In this document: positions 24,871-32,508 of the stretch, in pieces | Layout: each line of letters begins with the position of its first letter | How positions within the stretch are numbered: position 1 is the stretch's first letter | NCBI RefSeq assembly: GCF_900142005.1 | Contig: NZ_FQZL01000004.1 | Span: 124,001-188,000 of the forward strand | From: Dethiosulfatibacter aminovorans DSM 17477 | GTDB taxonomy: Bacteria > Bacillota > Clostridia > Tissierellales > Dethiosulfatibacteraceae | Direction of reading: 5' to 3' | DNA: 64,000 nt | The notes under the pieces: model-generated | What the model saw: the letters and a program-made list of their open reading frames with translations, nothing else | Database searches by the model: none | Told to the model about the DNA's origin: nothing | Position numbers and translations under genes: made by a program

Positions 24871-25899
24871 CTATTTTGTTGCATCAAGCAGTGAATCTAC
24901 AAGCTCATCACCAATTTTTTCCCTTATCATGTCATATACCGGTGCTGCGGCTTCCTTCATCTCCTTCTTCAATTCAGGAGAAAGTTCTATTATTTCCGTA
25001 TCATTGCTTTCCATTATTTCCACACGCTGTCCTATTCTTTCGTCAGCCTGTTCTCTTGCCCACACTTTGGCAGTCTGTGCAGACTCGACTATTGCTGTCT
25101 GTATATCCTCAGGCAGACTGTTGAATTTGTTAAGGTTTGTAACAAGAGAAACAAGGTGAATAACATGGTTTGTGTTTATTATGTACTTCTGCTGCTCGTA
25201 AAGCTTTGCAGCTACTATTGTTTCATAAGGATTTTCCTGGGCATCTATTGTACCCTGCTGCAGTCCTATATAAACCTCCGAGAACGCCATTGGAGTAGGA
25301 TTTGCACCTATTGCTCTCCAGTATGCGATATGATATGGATTTTCCATAGTTCTTATCTTCTGTCCTTCAAAGTCTGCCATTGATGTAACCATCTTATTGC
25401 TGCTCATCTGTCTGAATCCCTGATCTGCAAATCCAAGGATCTTGAATCCGTATCCTTCATAAATTCCTTCAAGCTGGTTGAAGAATTCGCTGTCAACTGC
25501 CTTTCTGGCAATTTCTATATTTTCAAATACACTTGGCATGTCGAATACAGCAAGTTCCGGTATGAAGTTTACCATTGGTGCTGTAGTAAGGGCAACAAAA
25601 TCTATTTCACCGTTAAGGCAACTCTCTGTAGCCTCTACATCACTTCCCATTGTTCCATTGGCAAATATCTGAAGCGTTGCCTTTCCGCCAGTGGCAGCTT
25701 CAAGCTCTTCTTTGAACTTTTGGGCATAGAGATATGTAACCGAATCTTCAGGAGTGTCGCAGGACAGTGTGAAAGAATACGTCTTTGCTTCGCCAGCATC
25801 TTCGCCACCTTCATTGTTTGATGCTCCACAACCGGCAAATGATACAAGCATCGTCAATACCAACATTAAAACCAAACCTTTTTTCAATAATATTTTCAT
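24871..25899 (-). CDS. dctP: TRAP transporter substrate-binding lipoprotein
   Basis: Extracytoplasmic solute receptor of the DctP family (342 residues from the ATG at 25899, which follows GAGGAG). A lipoprotein signal is present: a basic start, hydrophobic core and lipobox FAGC, so it is anchored outside the membrane. The family's carboxylate-binding Arg lies in the region GQKIRTMENPYHIAYW, followed by GLQQGTIDAQENPYETI. It delivers a carboxylic acid, probably hydroxylated, to DctQM. Order on the mRNA is dctQ-dctM-dctP. Confidence 0.93.
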   Translation of the reverse strand: MKILLKKGLVLMLVLTMLVSFAGCGASNNEGGEDAGEAKTYSFTLSCDTPEDSVTYLYAQKFKEELEAATGGKATLQIFANGTMGSDVEATESCLNGEIDFVALTTAPMVNFIPELAVFDMPSVFENIEIARKAVDSEFFNQLEGIYEGYGFKILGFADQGFRQMSSNKMVTSMADFEGQKIRTMENPYHIAYWRAIGANPTPMAFSEVYIGLQQGTIDAQENPYETIVAAKLYEQQKYIINTNHVIHLVSLVTNLNKFNSLPEDIQTAIVESAQTAKVWAREQADERIGQRVEIMESNDTEIIELSPELKKEMKEAAAPVYDMIREKIGDELVDSLLDATK

Positions 25900-25921
25900 C
25901 TTGTTCTCCTCATTTTTTATT

Positions 25922-27211
25922 TTATAGTAATGCCAGACTGATTTCTTCAATGAACGTAATAAGCAACAGCGCTACAATGAAGAAAGCTATAAAAGGCATT
26001 GCCTTCTTTGCTATATCCATTACTTCTATATCCGTAATGGAGCTTGCTACAAACAGGTTCAAACCGACAGGAGGTGTTACAAATCCCACTGCAAGGTTGA
26101 CAACCATAATTATTCCCAACTGAATAGGATTAACCCCAATTGCATTCGTTATCGGCAAAAGTATAGGTGTCAATATGAGCAGTGCAGGTCCCGTATCAAT
26201 GATCATACCTACAAACAGAAGCAGGAGGTTGATGATAAGCAGTATTGCAACCTTTCCTGAGAAAATCCCTGTGATGAATCCTGAAACGAGCTGTGGTACC
26301 TGCATGAGTGCAAGAACCCTTGAGAATCCAACTGCAGCTGCAAGAATGAACAGCAGCGGAGTATATGTCTTTACACTTTCCACCATTATTCCCTTGACTT
26401 TTGAAAACGTTATCGTCTTGTAGATAAAAAGACTTACAAACAGTGCATAGAAAACAGATATGGTTGCAGCTTCCGTAGGTGATGCTATTCCACCGTAGAT
26501 GCTTCCAAGGATGATAATAGGTGCCAACAATGCCCAGAAACTGTCCTTGAACACATTGATGAATCCCTTGTTCTTGAGCTTCATGAAATTGGCTTCTATT
26601 TTTTCCTTGTCTTCTCCATTTTTCTTGCAATAATAGTATGAATAAATCATAAGGCAAAATCCGATGAGCAGTCCCGGGAGAACTCCCGCTATAAACATGC
26701 TTCCTACGGATACGCCCGATGCCATTCCATACAGGATGAACGGTATACTAGGAGGGATGATAACTCCCAGTCCTCCTGATACTGCTACAAGTGCTGTAGA
26801 AAAGGTTTTATCATAACCCAGTTCCACCAGCAAAGGTATAGTCATGGCCCCAACTGCAGCCGTCGTTGCAGGTGCCGATCCTGAAATGGCTCCATAGAAC
26901 AGGCAAGTCGTTATTACCGCTATGGGTATTCCTGCCGTCTTTGTTCCCGAAATATATGAAAATATGTTAAACAATTTCTTTGAAATACCGCCCTGAGCCA
27001 TTATCATTCCTGACAGTATGAACATTGGTATTGCAAGGATAGGAAAGCTGTTGACACCGCCTACCATACTCCTTACGATAAATTCACCGCTGGCTGGAAA
27101 AGAGCTGTCCAGAATTCCTGGAAGTACCGCCACTATTCCCAGTGTTGTTGCCACCGGAATTGATACCAGTATCGATATAGCAAACACTATAAAAACTATA
27201 CTTGGTGACAT
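25922..27211 (-). CDS. dctM: TRAP transporter large permease
   Basis: A 429-residue ion-coupled membrane subunit of the TRAP transporter with about 12 hydrophobic segments. DctM features: GGVNSFPILAIPMFILSG, TTCLFYGAISGSAPATTAAVG, IPPSIPFILYG and FVTPPVGLNLFVASS. The ATG at 27211 follows GAGGAG. It lies 22 nt before dctP and 76 nt after dctQ; a 12-bp hairpin separates it from dctQ and may set different subunit levels. Confidence 0.95.
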   Translation of the reverse strand: MSPSIVFIVFAISILVSIPVATTLGIVAVLPGILDSSFPASGEFIVRSMVGGVNSFPILAIPMFILSGMIMAQGGISKKLFNIFSYISGTKTAGIPIAVITTCLFYGAISGSAPATTAAVGAMTIPLLVELGYDKTFSTALVAVSGGLGVIIPPSIPFILYGMASGVSVGSMFIAGVLPGLLIGFCLMIYSYYYCKKNGEDKEKIEANFMKLKNKGFINVFKDSFWALLAPIIILGSIYGGIASPTEAATISVFYALFVSLFIYKTITFSKVKGIMVESVKTYTPLLFILAAAVGFSRVLALMQVPQLVSGFITGIFSGKVAILLIINLLLLFVGMIIDTGPALLILTPILLPITNAIGVNPIQLGIIMVVNLAVGFVTPPVGLNLFVASSITDIEVMDIAKKAMPFIAFFIVALLLITFIEEISLALL

Positions 27212-27239
27212 AAAAATCTCCTCTCTTATATAATTATCC

Positions 27240-27274
27240 CGTGCTGTGATGAAATGATTTCGCATCACAGCACG
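27240..27274. other. Perfect 12-bp hairpin between dctQ and dctM
   Basis: CGTGCTGTGATG pairs with CATCACAGCACG around an 11-nt loop. There is no T run on the operon strand, so it is more likely an mRNA processing or stability element than a terminator. Confidence 0.6.
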
Positions 27275-27287
27275 TATCAGTTGTCAC

Positions 27288-27782
27288 TTATGAATGCTGT
27301 TTCTCGGCTCCCTTCAACTCCATGAATCCCAAATAAAAACTCTGAAGCAATCTGAAAATCGCAAGTGCAAATCCCACGACTGCAGATGACTGTACCAGAT
27401 ATATTGGGAATCCCAGGGCTGAACTTACCTGACCGCTTGCCTGTGTAGACTGGACCAGTGTCACTGCATTCATGAACACAAACACGAAAAACGCCAGCAT
27501 GACTATCTTGGAAGTCAACCTTATAACCTGTGAAAGAACACCGGGCAATACACCCAGAAACTGTTCCAGCTTTATAGATGTACTGTTCTTAATGCAATAG
27601 CCTATGCTTAAAAACGAAGACCATACAAAAAGATATCTTGTTAATTCTTCCGACCATGTAAGTGAATAGTTAAACAAATATCTCATAAGAACCTGTACAC
27701 CCATTACTACAACCATGACTATAAGAAAAATCAGAAGTATGAATTCTTCAAAATTCTTGTCAAGCCATCTTAAAACTTTCAT
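27288..27782 (-). CDS. dctQ: TRAP transporter small permease
   Basis: A 164-residue protein with four hydrophobic segments, typical of DctQ, which scaffolds the DctM subunit. MRYLFNYSLTWSEELTRYLFVW is the characteristic conserved region (about residues 34-55). GAGAGG precedes the ATG. It is 34 nt after the TPP enzyme gene, so transport and metabolism of the substrate are co-expressed. Confidence 0.93.
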   Translation of the reverse strand: MKVLRWLDKNFEEFILLIFLIVMVVVMGVQVLMRYLFNYSLTWSEELTRYLFVWSSFLSIGYCIKNSTSIKLEQFLGVLPGVLSQVIRLTSKIVMLAFFVFVFMNAVTLVQSTQASGQVSSALGFPIYLVQSSAVVGFALAIFRLLQSFYLGFMELKGAEKQHS

Positions 27783-27816
27783 TAGACACCTCTCCCTTAA
27801 ACATTATTCATAAAAA

Positions 27817-29619
27817 TCAAGTTGTTACGTGAAGCGATTTCTTGGCTTCACCAGATGTAAGTCTTCCTTCAGATACATTTTCCTTAGGCGTATAAATATC
27901 ATTTATATTCCAGATTCCGTCAGTAGGCACCGGTATGTTTTCCATAGGCACATCCAGCAAGTAAGGCTCATCCGCTTCAAGAGCTTCCTTCAACGCTGAC
28001 TTGAATTCAGCTGCACTTGTGATCCTTTTGCTCTTTATGCCGTATCCTGCTGCCACCTTTGCCCAATCCGGACTGTAGCTTTCTCCCTTGTGATCCTTGA
28101 ATATGGTTCCAAAGGAGTGCTCATAATGAGAAGCTTCCAATCCTGCTATTGTTCCAAACGCTCCATTATTCATTACAACCCACACTACCGGAATATTCTG
28201 CTCCACAGCTGTTGCTATAACTGATGGGTTTGTTCCAAATCCACCGTCGCCAACAAGGGTTATAACCTTCTTGTCAAAGGCTGCAAGCTTTATTCCAAGT
28301 ATTGCCGCCGGTCCGAATCCCATTGTGGCAAGTCCTCCGGGATGGATAATGGTGCTGGGAAGTTCAATATCAAACTGCTGTCCTATGCCGTTCTTGTTCC
28401 AGCCCACATCTGTAGCTATGATGCCGTCTACAGGAAATACCTCTCTTACATCCTTGAGTATTCTCTGGGGTGTCATAGGGAATCTTTCATCGTTTGATAT
28501 TTCCACGTTTGATTTCTTGAATTCAGCCTTGTATTTTGCAATCTCAGCCTTAAGCTCTTTTCTATCGATTCCTTCAGGTACAATCTTTTTTGCTTCCTCA
28601 AGAATCACCTTAAGTGCATTTTTAGGATCTGCTACAGCACCAAGTATAACCGGGAAGTTTCTTCCTATTTCAGAAGGCTCAAGGTCAATCTGCATGAATT
28701 TTGTATTTTCTGCATTGAAGGTAACATCCTTGTACCATGAGCTGCTGTCAGCCTCTGCAAACCTTGTTCCAACTCCAAGAATGAGATCTGCATTCTTTGT
28801 TGTTCCGTTTACAAAATCCGTCCCCCAAAACCCTGTCATTCCAACCATTAGCGGATGGGTGTCAGGCAATGCTCCCTGTCCCATCAAGCTTCTGGTAACA
28901 GGTATATCCAGAAACTCCACAAGCTCCTTCAATTCTTCAGTAGCTTCGTTAAACACAACCTGGCCACCTACGTGTATGACAGGATTTTCTGCATCTATGA
29001 GCTGCTTTGCAATTCTCGCAGCCGTTTCCTGAGGAATTCCAGGCTTGAATACCTCCTGGGAATCCACATATGTCCTTTCAAAAAGCTTCTCGTCAATTTC
29101 TCTTGAGAACATGTCCATTGGTACCGATATGAGTACCGGTCCCGGTCTTCCAGTCTCGGCAAGTCTGAACGCCTTGTCCAAAATTTGAGGCATAAGCTCG
29201 GGATTGTCAACCCTCCATGCCCTCTTTACAAATGGTTTGTAAATGTCATACTGCGATCCGTCACAGTGCATATTCACTTCCTGATGTGGATGCCTTCCGT
29301 AATAGTAGCTAGGCACATCACCTGCTATTACCACCATTGGTATGGCATCCAGGGAAGCGTTTGCAACACCGGTAGCAGCATTCGTGAGTCCCGGGCCAAG
29401 ATGGCAAAGTACAACGCTCGCCCTCTTTGTAATCCTTGCATATCCATCGGCTGCGTGTGATGCAACCTGTTCGTGTCTTACTGATATGTATCTAAGTTTT
29501 TCACTTTTTTCCAATGCATCCAGCATCGCTATGACTGTATGTCCACATAATCCGAATACATGTTCAATTCCTTTTCTTTCCAGATAATCAACAATCTGAT
29601 GTGATAAGAGTTTATTCAT
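27817..29619 (-). CDS. Thiamine diphosphate-dependent enzyme, acetolactate synthase-like
   Basis: A 600-residue three-domain ThDP enzyme. The N-terminal Pyr domain has the cofactor-activating Glu in VRHEQVASHAADGYAR (Glu at about residue 50), the central domain follows, and the C-terminal PP domain has GDGGFGTNPSVIATA ending in the metal-binding NN (VVMNNGAFGT). The activating Glu argues against glyoxylate carboligase, which lacks it. No regulatory ALS subunit or isoleucine/valine genes are nearby, so it is probably catabolic (2-keto acid decarboxylation, carboligation or acyl transfer). The ATG at 29619 follows GGAGG at 5 nt. Substrate unknown. Confidence 0.88.
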   Translation of the reverse strand: MNKLLSHQIVDYLERKGIEHVFGLCGHTVIAMLDALEKSEKLRYISVRHEQVASHAADGYARITKRASVVLCHLGPGLTNAATGVANASLDAIPMVVIAGDVPSYYYGRHPHQEVNMHCDGSQYDIYKPFVKRAWRVDNPELMPQILDKAFRLAETGRPGPVLISVPMDMFSREIDEKLFERTYVDSQEVFKPGIPQETAARIAKQLIDAENPVIHVGGQVVFNEATEELKELVEFLDIPVTRSLMGQGALPDTHPLMVGMTGFWGTDFVNGTTKNADLILGVGTRFAEADSSSWYKDVTFNAENTKFMQIDLEPSEIGRNFPVILGAVADPKNALKVILEEAKKIVPEGIDRKELKAEIAKYKAEFKKSNVEISNDERFPMTPQRILKDVREVFPVDGIIATDVGWNKNGIGQQFDIELPSTIIHPGGLATMGFGPAAILGIKLAAFDKKVITLVGDGGFGTNPSVIATAVEQNIPVVWVVMNNGAFGTIAGLEASHYEHSFGTIFKDHKGESYSPDWAKVAAGYGIKSKRITSAAEFKSALKEALEADEPYLLDVPMENIPVPTDGIWNINDIYTPKENVSEGRLTSGEAKKSLHVTT

Positions 29620-29728
29620 CACTACCTCCACTGTTTTGTGTTTCCATTCCATTTAATCCAATTCCATTACTTTGAATCAATTTTCATTTCATAATTCATT
29701 TATAATGATTTGACTTAGTCAACTTCTG

Positions 29729-30565
29729 CTATTTCAGGCAAAAGTTTTCCAGGTTGTGCTTTTCCAGATATTCCTTTGCTGTAACCAGGCATCTCCTGGC
29801 ATGTTCCGTATATCCCAATTCTTTCACTCTTTTCAGGTGTGGAAGCTCAAGGGAATATACAACCGGTCTTGGAATCCTTCTTATTATATCTGCTATGTTT
29901 ATTTCTCCTTCACCGCAGTACAAGCGTTCATCCCTTCCCGTATGAATCAGTCCTTCCTTTGTTTCCGGTATCTCTTTGGGCCCGTCACAGAGGTGTACAT
30001 AATTGAACCACTCCGGAGGAAGATTATCCAGTTCCTCCAGGGCCACCCTGGAACGGTTGAAGTGAAGTGTGTCTATCATCAGACCCTTGTTGTCAATATC
30101 GATTGAATTCAATACTTCAACAGCCTGCTTCAGGTTCTTCACGCCGGCCCAAGTTACGAACTCCAGGTCAACAGTCATGCCATAAGGTTTTGCAAGCTCA
30201 CACAAGTGATGAAACTTCTCAATATACATCGACTTGTCTTCAGTCCATATGCTGGACAGCAGGCTTTTTGCACCCAGTTCCGCACCCGTTTCAATTGCAG
30301 CCTTATAATCCTCTACATCTATTGTGTCGTCAATCTTTGCCAGTTCAATGTCATGAATACGCATTCCCGTTCTTCTCATGGCTTCCTTTGTATGCTTCAT
30401 CATGGCCTTGTTGTGGGCCAGATCGTAGTTCGGCTCGTTGGGAAGCTTCATATATATCGGTCTTATACTTACATAATCGTATCCGCAAAGAGATGCTATG
30501 TAAATCATTTCCGGCGGAGCGCATCCCAGAACCGTCAAGTGAGCTAAGGAAAACTCTGTTTTCAT
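29729..30565 (-). CDS. Sugar phosphate isomerase/epimerase-like TIM-barrel protein
   Basis: A 278-residue protein of the xylose isomerase-like TIM barrel family (AP endonuclease 2 fold). Probable metal ligands are the Glu in VDLEFVTWAG, the Asp and His in MIDTLHFNRS, the Asp in YVHLCDGP and the Glu in YSLELPH. Relatives include hydroxypyruvate isomerase and inosose dehydratase. First gene of the cluster, 74 nt after a good sigma-A promoter, with AAGGAG before the ATG. It presumably isomerises or dehydrates the imported substrate or an intermediate. Confidence 0.85.
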   Translation of the reverse strand: MKTEFSLAHLTVLGCAPPEMIYIASLCGYDYVSIRPIYMKLPNEPNYDLAHNKAMMKHTKEAMRRTGMRIHDIELAKIDDTIDVEDYKAAIETGAELGAKSLLSSIWTEDKSMYIEKFHHLCELAKPYGMTVDLEFVTWAGVKNLKQAVEVLNSIDIDNKGLMIDTLHFNRSRVALEELDNLPPEWFNYVHLCDGPKEIPETKEGLIHTGRDERLYCGEGEINIADIIRRIPRPVVYSLELPHLKRVKELGYTEHARRCLVTAKEYLEKHNLENFCLK

Positions 30566-30641
30566 TTCAAACTCTCCTTAATTCTAAATTTTCCATTTTT
30601 GTTTCATTTCCATTCTTTGAAAATCTTTTTCTTCTAATGAA

Positions 30642-30670
30642 ATTGTATCACTAATTCATAGTGTTGTCAA
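30642..30670 (-). promoter_or_regulatory. Sigma-A promoter of the TIM-barrel/TPP/TRAP operon with internal operator
   Basis: -35 TTGACA (30670-30665), 17-nt spacer, -10 TACAAT (30647-30642). The spacer is itself a palindrome, CACTA-N5-TAGTG (30649-30663), so a bound repressor would block RNA polymerase; the IclR-type regulator encoded upstream is the obvious candidate. Confidence 0.75.
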
Positions 30671-30880
30671 TATATATAAAAACATTTGTAAAGATTAAGT
30701 TAACACTGCATCGGCACACACAACATATGCTACACTAGGTCGAAATAACCTCTATATATTGATATACCTTGATCTTTTAAAGCTTTTATCGCCAAGATAA
30801 AATATTCCGTCTGCAAGGTCCATAACTGACCATATTGTTTTTTATATTTTTACAAGCAAAATTATTCCACCTAAAAAAAA

Positions 30881-30903
30881 CCGCAACCATCTAATGGTTG
30901 CGG
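30881..30903 (-). terminator. Terminator of the IclR gene
   Basis: CCGCAACCA pairs with TGGTTGCGG, flanked by A5/T8 tracts; on the minus strand it begins within 5 nt of the IclR stop codon. The rest of 30566-30880 holds the operon promoter and otherwise featureless AT-rich sequence. Confidence 0.85.
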
Positions 30904-30907
30904 TTTT

Positions 30908-31654
30908 TCAGTTATTGTTCTGATAACCTATCGCCTTTGAAATCTCATATGCAGTTGCTTTCGTGTCTTCAATCTTATCGTTCAGGTTTTCATTTATGAA
31001 TCTAAAGGAAGGGCCCGACAGCGACAATACAGCCTTCAGTGAATTGTCCGCTCCATAAATTGGAGCTGCTATTCCAACCAGACCCTCGTCCCTCTCACCG
31101 TTACTGATTGTATATCCCTTTTCTCTGCATTGATTAACCTTTTCAATGTCTATATTTGGATATTTCTTCAGCATTGCATCAAGCTCTTCTTTCTCCATAT
31201 GCGATAGAAAAACTCTTCCTGTAGAACCTTTATCTATCTTCAGTCTGTCGCCTATGTTGATTACCTGCCTTAAGGTCTGCGACGATAAAAACCTTTCAAC
31301 GCAAAGCTTGTAGTCTCCATCCAGAACGTACAGGCTTACATTTTCATTCTCTTTATCCCTGAGTTGTATCATATATTCCTTTGCCAGCTCCTTAAGGTTT
31401 TCATCAATGCTGGTAAGACTCATGGATCCAAGCTTTGCTATCTTCCGACCAAGAAAAAACTTCTTGTTTTCATTGTTCCTTTCGAGAAAATGCCTTGTCA
31501 TCAAAGAATTAATCATCCTGTGGGCAGTACTTGGAGACAATTCTGTCATCTCTGAAATCTCCATCAAAGACAACTCCCTTTCCTTTCCCAGAAAGCATTC
31601 AAGGATGTCAAGGGCTCTGTCAACAGATCTCGTTGTAGGCTTCTTTTCACTCAT
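30908..31654 (-). CDS. IclR family transcriptional regulator
   Basis: A 248-residue regulator with an N-terminal winged helix (RALDILECFLGKERELSLME, recognition helix LSPSTAHRMINSL, about residues 12-50) and a C-terminal effector-binding domain (GSTGRVFLSHM, GIAAPIYGADNSLKAVLSLSG). IclR proteins usually control adjacent catabolic genes and bind small organic acids. The catabolic operon starts downstream on the same strand, with a palindrome in its promoter. AAGGATG precedes the ATG. A separate terminator isolates it from the operon. Confidence 0.94.
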   Translation of the reverse strand: MSEKKPTTRSVDRALDILECFLGKERELSLMEISEMTELSPSTAHRMINSLMTRHFLERNNENKKFFLGRKIAKLGSMSLTSIDENLKELAKEYMIQLRDKENENVSLYVLDGDYKLCVERFLSSQTLRQVINIGDRLKIDKGSTGRVFLSHMEKEELDAMLKKYPNIDIEKVNQCREKGYTISNGERDEGLVGIAAPIYGADNSLKAVLSLSGPSFRFINENLNDKIEDTKATAYEISKAIGYQNNN

Positions 31655-31743
31655 AGTATCATCCTTATTAAAAATATTTATATCTCATTATACCATATTT
31701 CTTGTTGTTCTTAAACATATTTTTCATTAGATGGAATGCATTT

Positions 31744-32268
31744 TTATTTTTTGTCGGATTTATCATTTGATAAAAGGGCAACCGAGTTATAAAGCTTGTC
31801 CAAGGTTTCATCCAGGCAATCGTGGTTGTTAATAATGATATCGCTGTATTCTTTATACAGATGTTCCCTTTCGCTATATATCTTCAAAAGCCTGTTCTTG
31901 TCTTCCTTGATGAGAGGTCTGTTTTCCGTAGTAATATCTTTAAGTATGCTTTCAATACTTCTGTTCAGAAATATGATGATGAACCCATTTTCCCTCAATG
32001 TATCAATATTCTCTTCCCTAAGTATGACTCCTCCACCAGTTGCTATGATAATATTCCTTCTCTTTGCCAAATCTCTTATTGCTTCACTTTCAAGCTTTCT
32101 AAAACCATCTTCTCCGTCCTTCTCGAATATGTCTGGTATGGATCTGTTATATTTTTCCTCCAGATACTCATCGGCGCAGCAATAATCCAGTTTCATCTTC
32201 TCTGCCAACATCTCAGCCAAGGTCGTCTTTCCGCTTCCCATCATACCGATCAATGCAATGTTCTTCAT
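31744..32268 (-). CDS. aroK: Shikimate kinase
   Basis: Phosphorylates shikimate with ATP. The 174-residue P-loop kinase has Walker A GMMGSGKTT (about residue 8), the shikimate-binding Asp in CCADEYLEEKY, Arg in EDGFRKLESEA, the glycine loop ATGGGVILRE (about residue 74) and the lid Arg in TENRPLI. The ATG at 32268 follows TGAGGT. It is away from the aroD-aroD-aroE operon but has a very similar hairpin upstream. Confidence 0.95.
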   Translation of the reverse strand: MKNIALIGMMGSGKTTLAEMLAEKMKLDYCCADEYLEEKYNRSIPDIFEKDGEDGFRKLESEAIRDLAKRRNIIIATGGGVILREENIDTLRENGFIIIFLNRSIESILKDITTENRPLIKEDKNRLLKIYSEREHLYKEYSDIIINNHDCLDETLDKLYNSVALLSNDKSDKK

Positions 32269-32300
32269 AATAACCTCACTCCCCAAAACAATAATTATCT

Positions 32301-32324
32301 GAAAAGGAGTTCATGAGAACTCCT
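32301..32324 (-). terminator. Attenuator-like hairpin before aroK
   Basis: Minus strand: AGGAGTTC-TCAT-GAACTCCT then TTTC, 33 nt before aroK. Its arms are the same as those of the aroD attenuator (GGAGTTC/GAACTCC) with a different 4-nt loop; the T run is short. Confidence 0.5.
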
Positions 32325-32405
32325 CTGCTTCTTAAAATTCTCTATTTCGTACTCTGATGCAGCGTTTCATCTTTCAGAACAACACATGCTTAAAGCGCTA
32401 GGGTA

Positions 32406-32434
32406 ATGTTATTATAATTTTGAATCATTGTCAA
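32406..32434 (-). promoter_or_regulatory. Probable sigma-A promoter of aroK
   Basis: -35 TTGACA (32434-32429), 17-nt spacer, -10 TAACAT (32411-32406). No aromatic-rich peptide lies between it and the hairpin. Confidence 0.5.
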
Positions 32435-32464
32435 TTATATGTTTCAATTTAATTGCTTCAATGC

Positions 32465-32490
32465 AAAAAGACCGCATTAACGGTCTTTTT
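32465..32490 (-). terminator. Terminator of the aldehyde dehydrogenase gene
   Basis: AAAAAGACCG-N6-CGGTCTTTTT, followed on the minus strand by the T-rich arm itself; 19 nt after the gene's stop. Confidence 0.85.
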
Positions 32491-32508
32491 GCCAGGGGAG
32501 AAGTGAAT

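Noticed and set aside
27817..29619. Glyoxylate carboligase
   Set aside because: The next-door TIM-barrel gene suggested a gcl-hyi pair, but the ThDP-activating Glu that carboligase lacks is present.
32325..32405. Aromatic leader peptide for aroK
   Set aside because: All three frames between promoter and hairpin were translated; only short peptides without an aromatic run exist (for example MKRCIRVRNREF).
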